This document shows, piece by piece, positions 8,993 through 19,570 of a stretch of DNA of 64,000 nt. The translations under genes were made by a program, and so were the position numbers. A model generated the notes under the pieces. That model did no database searches, was not told the origin of the DNA, and saw only the letters and a program-made list of their open reading frames with translations. The stretch is from Bacteroidales bacterium (GTDB lineage: Bacteria; Bacteroidota; Bacteroidia; Bacteroidales; F082). How positions within the stretch are numbered: the first letter of the stretch is position 1; each line of letters begins with the position of its first letter. The stretch covers positions 47,741 to 111,740 of the forward strand of contig JAGCCO010000017.1 of the NCBI GenBank assembly GCA_017651645.1. The letters are read 5' to 3'.

Positions 8993-9061
8993 TGGCTTCT
9001 GGCATTTGGCTTCTGGCTCCTGGCAGTGATTGCCAGAAGCCAGCAGCCAGAGGCCAGTGGC
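8993..9061. repeat. Heptad repeats in opposed orientation forming a hairpin after recA
   Basis: Starting right at the recA stop, five 7-mers of the form TGGCNNN (8993-9027) are followed by four of the form GCCANNN (9032-9059). The two blocks are inverted complements. 9013-9025 pairs with 9031-9043 as a 13-bp stem with one mismatch and a GTGAT loop. There is no T-run, so this is not a standard intrinsic terminator, though it could slow or stop read-through. Confidence 0.8.
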
Positions 9062-9075
9062 AAAAACAGACTGCC

Positions 9076-10110
9076 ATGAAGAAAAACCTACTATTCCTCG
9101 GCCTTCTACTCGCCCTGTTTGCCTGCAATAACACGCCGAAACCAGAAACGGACAACACGCCACAAGAACCTAAGGCTTCCGTCACGGTTAACGAGGCCAT
9201 CCAACTGCTGTCGGATTCTATTGCTATGGACAGCACAAACGCCAGACTCTATGTAAGTAGGGCAAAGGCCTATTTCGCTACAGAGCAGATCGGGCAGGCG
9301 ATGATTGACATCAACAAGTCGCTGCAACTCGACCCCAACAACATCGACACCTACCTCTTGCTCGCTGACGTGTATTACGCATTGGGAGATCAAGACAACA
9401 TCAACGCCACACTCAACAAGGCGGTGGAAATCAACTCTTTGGATGCACGCCCACTAGTGAAATTAGCCGAACTGAACCTGTTACAACAGAATTTTAATCT
9501 GGCTATCGGCTATGTCGACAAGGCTTTGGGACTTTCGTCGTACAATCCGAGAGCCTATTTCGTCAAAGGAATGTGCTACATGGCCGCCAAGCAAGACACA
9601 GTCAATGCGTTAAAGAATTTCCAATTTGCTGCTGAACAGGATGGTAACTTCTACGATCCAGTCGAGCAAATCAGCCGTATCTATGCGGCGCAGCAACCTC
9701 CTTACGCCATGGACTATCTTCGCAAGGCGCAGCAACAATTCCCCGATTTCCCTACGGCTCGCTATGAGTTGGCGCTTTACCTGCAAAGTCATGGTGAACC
9801 GGAAGAGGCCTTGTTACATTACGATACCTTATTGATGCAACGTCCCGACAACTACATCGTGTTGTTCAACAAAGGGTATGTCAACTACGTGTATCTAGAA
9901 GACAATCAGGCGGCATTAGACTATTTCAATCAGACACTTGTCGTCAAGCCTGACTATCTTGATGCCAAATATAACAAAGGCCGCGTGATCGAGCAGATGG
10001 GTGATTATGCTCAGGCGATGGAAATCTATAAGGAGGTGCTGAAGCAGCAACCCGATTATAAATTGGCCATTGATGCCATCAATAGAATTCAAAATCAAGA
10101 AACTGAATAA
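9076..10110 (+). CDS. TPR-repeat lipoprotein
   Basis: A 344-residue exported protein. The frame is open from 8992, but the first 28 codons fall in the heptad-repeat hairpin; MKKNLLFLGLLLALFAC at 9076 is a good lipoprotein signal peptide with lipobox Cys17, so that start is chosen. The rest is made of tetratricopeptide repeats of about 34 residues (for example AMIDINKSLQLDPNNIDTYL; QAALDYFNQTLVVKPDYLDA), about seven copies. TPR lipoproteins act as envelope scaffolds; the partner is unknown. It could be read through from recA. Confidence 0.85.
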   Translation: MKKNLLFLGLLLALFACNNTPKPETDNTPQEPKASVTVNEAIQLLSDSIAMDSTNARLYVSRAKAYFATEQIGQAMIDINKSLQLDPNNIDTYLLLADVYYALGDQDNINATLNKAVEINSLDARPLVKLAELNLLQQNFNLAIGYVDKALGLSSYNPRAYFVKGMCYMAAKQDTVNALKNFQFAAEQDGNFYDPVEQISRIYAAQQPPYAMDYLRKAQQQFPDFPTARYELALYLQSHGEPEEALLHYDTLLMQRPDNYIVLFNKGYVNYVYLEDNQAALDYFNQTLVVKPDYLDAKYNKGRVIEQMGDYAQAMEIYKEVLKQQPDYKLAIDAINRIQNQETE

Positions 10111-10136
10111 GTTATCTCGGAAACCAACATGTAATT

Positions 10137-11804
10137 ATGATTCAAGTTTATTGCATCAACACCAAAACCACGAAGGAGTTCAAGGAAGGGATGACCTTGC
10201 TTGAGATGTTGCCCGAATTTGAGTTTGACAAGCCTTATCCCATTGTTTCGGCCAAAGTCAACAATGTGTCGCAGGGCCTGAAATTCCGCGTCTACAATAG
10301 CCGCGACGTCGAGTTTCTCGACCTCACTCATCATACGGCGCGCCTTGTGTATGCCCGGTCGTTGGGTTTCATGCTTTACAAGGCGACACAAGACCTGTTT
10401 CCTGGCAGCAAGTTGAACATGGAACACCCCATTTCCAAGGGTTTTTATTGCCGTATCAAGAAAAGCAACGGCGAGAATCTTGATGGCAACGACATTGCTG
10501 CATTAAGGGTGCGGATGAGGGCTATCGTGGCGGACGACATCCAGTTCCATCGCCATGAGGCCCGCATCGAGGATGCGATCGACATGTTCAGCAAGTTGGG
10601 GCAAGAGGATAAAGTCAAGTTATTGGAAACCAGTGGAAAAGCCTATACCGACTACTACACTTTGGGCAACACCACCGATTATTATTATGGTCGCTTGGTG
10701 CCTTCTACGGGTTACCTAAATATTTGGGACATCGAAGCCTATCGCGACGGCATTCTGATGCGCACCCCCGACCGCGACCATCCCGACCGTTTGGCTGAGA
10801 TGCATGACCAGCCCAAGACTTTCGATGTGTTTTCGGAGAGCCTGAAGTGGAACGACATCATGGGACTGAGCACTGTGGGTGACGTCAACCATGCCTGCCA
10901 AAACGGTATGGCACGGGAGTTGGTGCAGGTGGCCGAGGCCTTGCAAGAGAAGAAGATCGTGCAAATCGCTGAGGAAATCAACCGTCGTTATCACAGCGAG
11001 AACCCTGTCCGTTTGGTGCTGATTACAGGACCGAGTAGCAGCGGCAAGACTACTTTCTGTAGCCGTGTCAGTATCCAGTTGAAAGCCTGTGGCCTGAAGC
11101 CCATTTCGTTTTCAACGGATGACTATTTCGTCAACCGAGTGGACACACCCAAACTGCCTGATGGCACCTATGACTTCGACAACTTCGAGACCGTCGACCA
11201 TGCCGCTCTTGAACGAGATCTGATTGCCTTGCTGAAAGGCGAGGAAATCGAAGTGCCTGAGTATAACTTCGTTACAGGTATTCGCGAATACAACGGCAAG
11301 AAACTTCAATTGAAAGAAGGTTGTGTACTGTTGGTGGAAGGTATCCATGCCTTGAACCCCTTACTGACGGATCAGATTCCCGAGTCGACCAAATTCCGTA
11401 TCTTCATCTCCACCTTGACCAGCACTGCATTGGACGACCACAATATCATTCCGACCGACGACAACCGCCTCTTGCGCCGCATCGTACGCGATTATAATAA
11501 AGGTGCGTTCACGGCGCGTCAGACCATCAGTCAGTGGGCCAGCGTGCGTGATGCAGAGGAGAAGTGGATCAACCCCTATCAGGAAAACGCCGACGTGATG
11601 TTCAATTCGGCTTATCTTCTTGAATTTGCCGTCATGCGCAACCATGCGGAGAGCATCTTGGCCACGGTGCCGTACAATTGCCCCGAATACACCGAGGCAC
11701 ACCGCCTGTTACGTTTCCTGCATTATTTCACACCTGTCTCCGACAAGGAGATACCTGCCACTTCCATGTTGCGTCAGTTTATTGGAGGCAGTAGCTTCCT
11801 TTGA
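10137..11804 (+). CDS. Uridine kinase-like nucleoside kinase with TGS/ThrRS-like N-terminus
   Basis: A 555-residue protein. The first ~60 residues are TGS-like (FKEGMTLLEMLPEF). The next ~200 resemble the second additional domain of threonyl-tRNA synthetase (LFPGSKLNMEHPISKGFY, FHRHEARIEDAIDMF). The C-terminal half is a P-loop kinase of the uridine kinase/phosphoribulokinase family, with Walker A GPSSSGKTTF from about residue 298, STDDYFVNR and LLVEGIHALNP. This architecture is common in Bacteroidales and is usually annotated nucleoside kinase. The kinase presumably phosphorylates a nucleoside; the job of the ThrRS-like part is unknown. Confidence 0.88.
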   Translation: MIQVYCINTKTTKEFKEGMTLLEMLPEFEFDKPYPIVSAKVNNVSQGLKFRVYNSRDVEFLDLTHHTARLVYARSLGFMLYKATQDLFPGSKLNMEHPISKGFYCRIKKSNGENLDGNDIAALRVRMRAIVADDIQFHRHEARIEDAIDMFSKLGQEDKVKLLETSGKAYTDYYTLGNTTDYYYGRLVPSTGYLNIWDIEAYRDGILMRTPDRDHPDRLAEMHDQPKTFDVFSESLKWNDIMGLSTVGDVNHACQNGMARELVQVAEALQEKKIVQIAEEINRRYHSENPVRLVLITGPSSSGKTTFCSRVSIQLKACGLKPISFSTDDYFVNRVDTPKLPDGTYDFDNFETVDHAALERDLIALLKGEEIEVPEYNFVTGIREYNGKKLQLKEGCVLLVEGIHALNPLLTDQIPESTKFRIFISTLTSTALDDHNIIPTDDNRLLRRIVRDYNKGAFTARQTISQWASVRDAEEKWINPYQENADVMFNSAYLLEFAVMRNHAESILATVPYNCPEYTEAHRLLRFLHYFTPVSDKEIPATSMLRQFIGGSSFL

Positions 11805-11835
11805 TGTTGGTTCGGCAAAGTGTCTTAGGTCTACT

Positions 11836-11865
11836 GAAAAGCCCTTTCTTTTGGATGGGCTTTTC
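11836..11865 (+). terminator. Rho-independent terminator after the nucleoside kinase
   Basis: GAAAAGCCC pairs with GGGCTTTTC across a 12-base loop and is followed by ATTTTGTT. It lies 31 bases after the stop codon. Confidence 0.75.
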
Positions 11866-11961
11866 ATTTTGTTATTGGTGCTAATTATTTTGTGTTTTCA
11901 AAATTTGCCCATTTTTAGCCTCGTAGAGCCGTTTTGGGTAAAAAACAAATTTTTCAACTTT

Positions 11962-11995
11962 TTTGGCCATCGTGCCGAAAAAATGTGTATCTTTG
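11962..11995 (+). promoter_or_regulatory. gyrB promoter (-33 TTTG, -7 TATCTTTG)
   Basis: TTTG at 11962-11965 and TATCTTTG at 11988-11995 are 22 bases apart, near the Bacteroidota spacing of about 19-21. The leader to the gyrB ATG is roughly 25 bases. Confidence 0.6.
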
Positions 11996-12018
11996 CGCCT
12001 TTAATTGAAAAACCCTAA

Positions 12019-14004
<1,986 letters not shown>

Positions 14005-14024
14005 AGCTAGCATTCATCACTATG

Positions 14025-14050
14025 AAAAGGCCGCAATCGCGGCCTTTTTT
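14025..14050 (+). terminator. Rho-independent terminator of gyrB
   Basis: AAAAGGCCGC and GCGGCCTTTT form a 10-bp stem with an AATC loop, ending in a run of six T. Confidence 0.9.
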
Positions 14051-14095
14051 GTTGAAATAAATGCTTTTCCTCTTGCACAAGTCAAATTTAATCTT

Positions 14096-14103
14096 GAACT
14101 TTG
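14096..14103 (+). promoter_or_regulatory. -7-like promoter box for the kinase-AAA+ gene
   Basis: GAACTTTG followed by CCC is a one-mismatch -7 box, 16 bases before the ATG at 14120. It supports that start over an earlier in-frame ATG that overlaps gyrB. Confidence 0.4.
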
Positions 14104-14119
14104 CCCAAAATTATCACCT

Positions 14120-15865
14120 ATGGAAATGTTCAAGAAAGGGGAGAAGATTGACAAATATGTCATCAACTCGTTTATAAAGAAAGGCATTGTCGCTGAGTCA
14201 TATACGGTGCTGGGTCCCGACGATATGATGTACTTCATGAAGGTGTTTGACCTCAGAAGCATCCCTCGTGAACAGCTCTTTGAAGGCAAGGAAGTCTACG
14301 AGATCCAGCTCTGCAAGGAACTGAATACGGACGAGAACCAGAATGTGGTGCGGTATGTCGACAATGGCGAAGTAAAAAAAGGTAATGCAGTATACCATTA
14401 TCTTGTCACGGAGTTCTATCGTGGCATGTTGCTTTTTGATGCGGTCAGGCAAGAAGGGCCATTCGATTTGGAGGATGCCGTGCAAATCACGCTTTGTGTG
14501 TTGAGCGGATTGTCATTTATCCATTCCCGTGCCTTGATACACAACGATATACGTCCGTCCAATATTATGCTTCAGGAGCTTGATGACGGGATGTTGATGC
14601 CTACCATCATAGACCTTGGTCATATCTCTTATATGGTGCAAGGCCGCCCGACCTTTGTCGACGAAGACTTGATGCCGTATTTCCGGGCCCCCGAAACCTT
14701 CCGCGCGGTTTACACCGTGAAAAGCGACATTTTCTCCACAGGTGCACTCCTTTATTTTTTGTTGTTCGGAAAGTCGCCGTGGGAGGTGGTGGATTTGAGA
14801 ACTTTTGATGGCGACAAGCAGAAGATTGCCGAAGCAGTGAAGAAAGCGAGAAAACAAGAGCTTGTTTTGGAGACCGATGAGGTGAAACTACCTGATTATA
14901 TGAAGGCTATCCTGCTGAAAGCCTTGGCCAAAAAGCCTGATGACCGTTTCGCTTCTGCTGCTGAGTTTGCCCAAGCCTTGTTCGAACAGGTGATGCCTGA
15001 GTTGGCGAAAAGGATGGAAGAGGAAGAGGCAAAACCACAACCAGAAACGCAGGTCCAAGATAACAGCGGCCCTGTCATCACATTCAAAAAAGGTTCGGGC
15101 AGTGGCTTCGACAATGTGACGGGTCGCGACGAACTGAAGGAGCAACTGCGTAAGGAGGTGCTTTTCGCCTTGCAGAACCCTGAGAAAGCGAAATTGTATA
15201 AGCTGCCGACCATCAATGGCGTGCTGCTCTATGGCCCTCCTGGTTGTGGTAAGAGCTTGGTCTTGACAAGCTTTGCGGAGGAGCTGGGTTACAACTACAC
15301 CGTTATTCACGGTCCCGAAATGGGCCATATCTATCAAGAAGGTGTGCTGGACAACCTACAAAGGGTCTTCGATGCCGCCGAAATCAAGGCACCGTTTGTC
15401 ATCTGCATTGACGAGCTTGAGTTTGTGGCACCCAATCCGAATGCAGAGGGAGAAGAAAACGTCACCCCGCAGATATCGGCCTTGTATGGCATGATGAACG
15501 AGTGTTCAAAGAAGGGCATCCTTGTGGTGGCTACAACAAACCGCCCTGACCTTATCGACCAATCTATCATGCGCATCGGATGTTTCGACCGTGTGTTCTT
15601 TGTCCCCCAACCCGATTTTGAGGCGCGTAAGGATATCTTCATCGACCACCTGAAAGACCGTCCTTGTGAGGAACTTGATTTTGACGAGTTGGCTAGAATG
15701 TCGGATGACTTTAATGCTGGCGACATCACCGAGGCCGTCAATGAGGCTGCCATGACCGCCGCTTATAACGACGTGCCAATTTCCCAGAAGATCCTCGTTG
15801 ACGTGCTGAAATACAAGAACCCGACCTATTCCACCAAGACCCGCATCGGATTCAACAAGAAATAA
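14120..15865 (+). CDS. Protein kinase-like domain fused to an AAA+ ATPase
   Basis: A 581-residue two-enzyme protein. The frame is open from 13976 inside gyrB, but the terminator and promoter box place the start at 14120 (MEMFKKGEKID). Residues 10-290 are a Ser/Thr kinase-like fold with the catalytic set intact: Lys41 (YFMKVFDL), HNDIRPSNIM at 141-150 with Asp143 and Asn148, Asp165 in IIDLGH, and APE-like RAPET at 189-193. An acidic linker (300-312) leads to an AAA+ module: Walker A GPPGCGKS 372-379, Walker B CIDELEF with Asp431/Glu432, and sensor-1 Asn474. In the arginine-finger segment MRIGCFDR the first Arg (485) is kept but the Arg expected in GRFD is Cys488. No signal peptide or membrane segment is seen, so it is probably cytosolic. 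The role is unknown; the YbjN-like gene follows 5 bases later. Confidence 0.85.
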   Translation: MEMFKKGEKIDKYVINSFIKKGIVAESYTVLGPDDMMYFMKVFDLRSIPREQLFEGKEVYEIQLCKELNTDENQNVVRYVDNGEVKKGNAVYHYLVTEFYRGMLLFDAVRQEGPFDLEDAVQITLCVLSGLSFIHSRALIHNDIRPSNIMLQELDDGMLMPTIIDLGHISYMVQGRPTFVDEDLMPYFRAPETFRAVYTVKSDIFSTGALLYFLLFGKSPWEVVDLRTFDGDKQKIAEAVKKARKQELVLETDEVKLPDYMKAILLKALAKKPDDRFASAAEFAQALFEQVMPELAKRMEEEEAKPQPETQVQDNSGPVITFKKGSGSGFDNVTGRDELKEQLRKEVLFALQNPEKAKLYKLPTINGVLLYGPPGCGKSLVLTSFAEELGYNYTVIHGPEMGHIYQEGVLDNLQRVFDAAEIKAPFVICIDELEFVAPNPNAEGEENVTPQISALYGMMNECSKKGILVVATTNRPDLIDQSIMRIGCFDRVFFVPQPDFEARKDIFIDHLKDRPCEELDFDELARMSDDFNAGDITEAVNEAAMTAAYNDVPISQKILVDVLKYKNPTYSTKTRIGFNKK

Positions 15866-15870
15866 TCGAG

Positions 15871-16275
15871 ATGAACGCTAAAACATTGGTGTCAAAGTAT
15901 TTGAAGTCCCAGGGCGTCACTCCGAAAAAGAACGAATTGGGTCTGAATTTCAGCCACGAAGGCTGGAACTTCCTACTTTGGAACGATGCCGAAGACCCTA
16001 TGTTTTTCCGCCTCATCCTTCCCGGCGTTTTCGATGTGACTGACGACAACTTCGCCGAGGCTATCATGGCCTGCAACAATGTCAATTGGAGCTTTAAGGT
16101 GGTTAAGGCCGTTCTTTATGAGTTTGAGGATGAACATGATAAAGGGGCTTCCGTGTGGATGTGTTTCGAGCAAGTTTTGGATTCAAATCCACAAATTGAG
16201 GAACTTGTTCCCCGAGCCGTCCACAGCCTCATCGCCGCCGCTGAAGCTTTTAATAAAGAAATGAATGACGAATAA
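15871..16275 (+). CDS. YbjN / type III chaperone-like small protein
   Basis: A 134-residue acidic protein with an alpha-beta pattern: helix, strand (GLNFSHEGWNFLLW), strand (PMFFRLILPGVFDV), helix (NFAEAIMACNNVNWSFKVVKAVLYEF), strand (SVWMCFEQVLDSN) and helix. This matches the YbjN/CesT-like chaperone fold in outline, though I assign it from pattern only. It begins 5 bases after the kinase-AAA+ gene and ends 8 bases before the glycoside hydrolase, so all three are likely one transcript. A partner or substrate-adaptor role for the AAA+ protein is inference. Confidence 0.6.
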   Translation: MNAKTLVSKYLKSQGVTPKKNELGLNFSHEGWNFLLWNDAEDPMFFRLILPGVFDVTDDNFAEAIMACNNVNWSFKVVKAVLYEFEDEHDKGASVWMCFEQVLDSNPQIEELVPRAVHSLIAAAEAFNKEMNDE

Positions 16276-16283
16276 TTAAAAAT

Positions 16284-18092
16284 ATGAAAATTAAACTTTT
16301 ACTTATCTCAATGCTATTAGCAAACATGGTCGTCGCTCAGTATGCTCCCGCTGGCGACAAGATCAAAACGAAATGGGCGGCTAAGGTGGCGCCCGAAAAC
16401 GCCCTTCCCGAATATCCACGTCCAATGATGGTGCGTCCCGAGTGGAAGAACCTCAATGGATTATGGCAGTATGCGATTACCACAAAAGGGGAGAAGGCTC
16501 CGCAAAAGTACGAAGGTGACATTCTCGTGCCGTTTTGCATCGAGTCGGCGCTGTCGGGTGTGCAAAAGGAAGTCGGTCCCGACAATGCCTTGTGGTATCA
16601 GAAGACCTTTGCGGTGCCAGGCAACTGGAAAAGTGGCCGTATCCTGCTCCATTTCGGTGCCGTCGACTGGATGACGGACGTCTGGGTGAACGACATCAAA
16701 GTGGGTTCACACACTGGAGGTTACACGCCTTTTACCTTCGACATTACACAGGCCTTGAAAGGCAAGCAGAACTCTATCGTGATTCGTGTTTGGGATCCGA
16801 CCAATAGCAGCTATATCCCTCACGGCAAGCAGGTGATGAAGCCGCGTGGCATTTTCTACACTTCGGTGACGGGCATTTGGCAGACGGTGTGGCTCGAATA
16901 TGTGCCCGAGGACTATATCAAAAACCTGGTCACCACGCCTAATTTCGATAAGGCGACGGTCAGCGTGGATGTGGAGTTCTCCAACCTGACCAAAGATGAC
17001 CTCTATCAGGTTGAGGTGTCCTATGAAGGTCGGCAGGTGGCTACCGCGAAGTCCATTAATGGCCAGCCTGTCGAGGTGAACATGCCCGAGGACTTCTTGC
17101 GCTGGACGCCCGACCATCCTTTCCTGTACGACATGAAAGTCAAAGTGTTGCGCAAGGGCAAGGTGATAGATGCTGTGGACAGCTATTTCGCCATGCGCAG
17201 CTTCGGCACCAAACGCGACGACAATGGCATCATGCGCCTTACTTTAAACGGTCTGCCCATCTTCCATTTCGGCCCGCTTGACCAAGGTTGGTGGCCTGAT
17301 GGCCTTTATACCGCGCCCACCGACGAGGCTTTGGCTTACGATATCCAAAAAACCAAAGACTTGGGTTTCAACATGATTCGCAAACACGTGAAGGTGGAGC
17401 CGGCGCGTTGGTATTACCATTGCGATCGCATCGGGATGATTGTGTGGCAGGATATGCCTAGCGGCGGTCGTGGCCCCGAGTGGCAAACTACACAATACTA
17501 TCAAGGTCCAGAGAGTTTGCGCACGCTTGAATCAGAGGAATGCTATAAGAAGGAGTGGACTGAAATTATCAATAGTTTGAAGTCGCAGCCTTGCATTGGT
17601 GTTTGGGTGCCTTTCAATGAGTCGTGGGGACAGTTCAAGACCCCTGAAATCGTGGAGATGACTAAGAAACTCGACCCGACACGTTTGGTGAATCCTGCCT
17701 CGGGTGGCAATTTCTATCAGTGTGGTGACATCCTCGACCTGCACCATTATCCCGAACCGAAGATGGTGCTTTACGACCCGACGCGAGCCACGGTGTTGGG
17801 CGAATATGGCGGCATCGGTCGCAAGGTGGAAGGTCACACCTGGGTGAAAGACCAAGGCTGGGGCTATGTGGAGTTTGACACTGAAGAAAAGGTGACCGAC
17901 ACCTATGTGGAATATGCCGAACAGCTTTACAAGATGGCTTTCCAAGGCTTCTCTGCTGCAGTTTATACCCAGACCACTGACTGCGAGACTGAACTCAACG
18001 GCTTGATGACCTACGATAGGGCCGTGGTGAAATTGGATGAGAAACGCCTGCTGCAAATCAACAGGAAAATCAGTCATGCTCTGGCAGAATGA
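16284..18092 (+). CDS. Secreted glycoside hydrolase family 2 protein
   Basis: A 602-residue exported enzyme with signal peptide MKIKLLLISMLLANMVVAQ. The jelly-roll sugar-binding domain (WYQKTFAVPGNW, LHFGAVDWMTDVWVND, GGYTPFTFDIT) is followed by an immunoglobulin-like domain and a TIM barrel. The catalytic acid/base is probably Glu446 in WVPFNESWG and the nucleophile Glu507 in VLGEYGG. Family 2 includes beta-galactosidases, glucuronidases and mannosidases; the substrate is not clear. It is shorter than LacZ-type enzymes but normal for this group. No SusC/SusD genes are nearby. Confidence 0.9.
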   Translation: MKIKLLLISMLLANMVVAQYAPAGDKIKTKWAAKVAPENALPEYPRPMMVRPEWKNLNGLWQYAITTKGEKAPQKYEGDILVPFCIESALSGVQKEVGPDNALWYQKTFAVPGNWKSGRILLHFGAVDWMTDVWVNDIKVGSHTGGYTPFTFDITQALKGKQNSIVIRVWDPTNSSYIPHGKQVMKPRGIFYTSVTGIWQTVWLEYVPEDYIKNLVTTPNFDKATVSVDVEFSNLTKDDLYQVEVSYEGRQVATAKSINGQPVEVNMPEDFLRWTPDHPFLYDMKVKVLRKGKVIDAVDSYFAMRSFGTKRDDNGIMRLTLNGLPIFHFGPLDQGWWPDGLYTAPTDEALAYDIQKTKDLGFNMIRKHVKVEPARWYYHCDRIGMIVWQDMPSGGRGPEWQTTQYYQGPESLRTLESEECYKKEWTEIINSLKSQPCIGVWVPFNESWGQFKTPEIVEMTKKLDPTRLVNPASGGNFYQCGDILDLHHYPEPKMVLYDPTRATVLGEYGGIGRKVEGHTWVKDQGWGYVEFDTEEKVTDTYVEYAEQLYKMAFQGFSAAVYTQTTDCETELNGLMTYDRAVVKLDEKRLLQINRKISHALAE

Positions 18093-18110
18093 TTCTTCTG
18101 GGAACAAAAA

Positions 18111-18144
18111 AACAAAGGTGTGCCGCTTACGGCACACCTTTGTT
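18111..18144 (-). terminator. Long hairpin terminator between converging genes
   Basis: A perfect 15-bp stem (18111-18125 with 18130-18144) closes on a CTTA loop. On the minus strand it runs into TTTTTTGTTCC, so it ends the minus-strand lipoprotein gene and may also stop plus-strand transcription of the glycoside hydrolase operon. Confidence 0.85.
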
Positions 18145-18167
18145 CGTTATTGAATAGTTGGTTCTAC

Positions 18168-18998
18168 TTATTTGGTCTCGCCCTTGATGGTGATTTGGGT
18201 ACCATAGTTGCCGGTTGCAATTTCGGCACGGGTGATGTGAATCAGATAAGTCTCGCCATTGTAAACAACAGCCAGCATGTCATTGTAGTTGGCGCTGTTG
18301 TTGGTGGTGATATTACGATACTTGTCGATGGATTCAGCATTTTCTGTCAAGTCGGCAAAGTAGGCAGCCTTTTCCACATCAGTGGTGATTTTGTCATAGT
18401 CGTCGCCGTTGCACAGATAAAGCGTAGCATCAGTAAGAGGTCTGATGGTGGCGAACACTTCCTTGTAGCTGCCAGTCCATTGCAGACCCAGGGCTTTCAT
18501 TTCGACTTCAGTGTTGCCTTCCAAATCTGCACCCTTGCGGATCCACTCGATAGGTCTGGCAAACAGCGGTTGAGCAGCCTCGTTGATGCTCACGCTAATG
18601 ATGGCGCTGTTGGTTTTGCCATCAACGTCAGTGACAACGGCAGTGAACTTGGCATAAGCAATAATATCCTTTGCGACAAAGGAAAGGGTGTCAACGAACG
18701 AATACTCGCTTTGTCCACTGATGGAGATGATTTCTTCGCTGCTTTCTTCTTTTCCATCAAGATCAATAATGGTCGTGGTGATGGAGAGTTGTGAAAGCTC
18801 CTTTTTGGTTTCGGTGTTAGCGGTCATCTTGAAGCCGTAAACAAAGGGAGTACCCAGGTCGATGACATCACCATTTTGAATGAAACCTTCATCAGAAATG
18901 ACGGAGATGGCGGGTTCAGGATTTTCAACTGGTTTTGTGCAGCTTGCAAAGAAAGCAACGCTGACGAGGCACATAAGTGCTAATGCTAATTTCTTCAT
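18168..18998 (-). CDS. Hypothetical lipoprotein
   Basis: A 276-residue exported protein with signal peptide MKKLALALMCLVSVAFFASC and lipobox Cys20. The mature part is rich in beta-strand and Thr/Ser/Ile (AISVISDEGFIQNGDVIDLG, FTAVVTDVDGKTNSAIISVSI), suggesting one or two immunoglobulin-like domains and a C-terminal domain (YNDMLAVVYNGETYLIHITRAE). No enzyme motif was seen. It has its own -7 box at 19061 and a leader sharing a 27-base identity with another exported-protein gene at 49208. Confidence 0.7.
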   Translation of the reverse strand: MKKLALALMCLVSVAFFASCTKPVENPEPAISVISDEGFIQNGDVIDLGTPFVYGFKMTANTETKKELSQLSITTTIIDLDGKEESSEEIISISGQSEYSFVDTLSFVAKDIIAYAKFTAVVTDVDGKTNSAIISVSINEAAQPLFARPIEWIRKGADLEGNTEVEMKALGLQWTGSYKEVFATIRPLTDATLYLCNGDDYDKITTDVEKAAYFADLTENAESIDKYRNITTNNSANYNDMLAVVYNGETYLIHITRAEIATGNYGTQITIKGETK

Positions 18999-19020
18999 TT
19001 TTTAATGATTTTAGTTAGTA
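18994..19020 (-). promoter_or_regulatory. Leader-to-start element shared with the gene at 49208
   Basis: On the minus strand these 27 bases, covering the end of the leader and the ATG, are identical to 49186-49212. The core is ACTAACTAAAATCATTAAAA, directly before AATGAA. Confidence 0.75.
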
Positions 19021-19060
19021 ATTAGGTTATTTGTTTAAATGTTTCTTTCAAAGAACGTTG

Positions 19061-19068
19061 CAAAGATA
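19061..19068 (-). promoter_or_regulatory. -7 promoter box for the lipoprotein gene
   Basis: The reverse strand reads TATCTTTG, a full TAnnTTTG match, about 62 bases before the start at 18998. Confidence 0.55.
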
Positions 19069-19110
19069 AGCAAATTCTTTGCCAAACTTTTCAAAACTGC
19101 CAAAAAAATC

Positions 19111-19141
19111 AAAAAAAGCCTGTTTTTGGCAGGCTTTTTTT
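19111..19141 (-). terminator. Terminator downstream of the ferredoxin gene
   Basis: AAAAAAAGCCTG pairs with CAGGCTTTTTTT around a short T-rich loop. It is U-rich in both directions and lies 29 bases past the ferredoxin stop on the minus strand. Confidence 0.85.
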
Positions 19142-19169
19142 ACTTTTAATGCAGTTTGATTTCATTCAA

Positions 19170-19337
19170 TTAGTCTTCAACGATTGCTTCGTTCGGGCAA
19201 GCGCCAGCGCAGGTTCCGCAACCAACGCAGGTGTCAGGGTCGATGACATAGATGTCGCCTTCCGAAATAGCGCCCACCGGGCATTCGTCGATACATGTGC
19301 CGCAAGCAACGCAGCTGTCTGTGATTTTGTAAGCCAT
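19170..19337 (-). CDS. Small 2x[4Fe-4S] ferredoxin
   Basis: A 55-residue protein, [19 protein letters not shown] and onward, ending in IVED. It carries two CxxCxxCxxxCP motifs ([12 protein letters not shown] and [12 protein letters not shown]), the signature of clostridial-type electron-carrier ferredoxins with two [4Fe-4S] clusters. It is the right length for the family. It has its own -7 box (19401-19408) and terminator, and lies divergent from korAB, whose product needs a ferredoxin; a functional link is likely but inferred. Confidence 0.95.
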   Translation of the reverse strand: MAYKITDSCVACGTCIDECPVGAISEGDIYVIDPDTCVGCGTCAGACPNEAIVED

Positions 19338-19400
19338 AATGATATTAATTTTGAGTTAGTTTTGATTTTTGACTTCGTCGAATCTTTCGATTTCGTGCCG

Positions 19401-19408
19401 CAAAAATA
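19401..19408 (-). promoter_or_regulatory. -7 promoter box for the ferredoxin
   Basis: The reverse strand reads TATTTTTG followed by CGG, a full -7 match, 63 bases before the ferredoxin start. Confidence 0.6.
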
Positions 19409-19537
19409 CTACAACTTTCATTCCAATAAGATTAAAATAGAAATTTTTATTCAGTCTAAATAAGGATAAAGCCTAATCCTTTGACAATGAAATGGATAGG
19501 AAATTACTTCTAAAAAGGAAAATAAATAGCGGAATTG

Positions 19538-19570
19538 TTTGGGATTGCACCTATTTATTATATAAATTTG
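19538..19570 (+). promoter_or_regulatory. korAB promoter
   Basis: TTTG at 19538-19541 and TAAATTTG at 19563-19570 are 21 bases apart, a good match to the Bacteroidota housekeeping promoter. The downstream leader is about 100 bases. Confidence 0.7.

Noticed and set aside
8992..9075. Upstream in-frame extension of the TPR lipoprotein from the ATG overlapping the recA stop
   Set aside because: It would put 28 residues coded by the heptad hairpin before a clear lipoprotein signal peptide.
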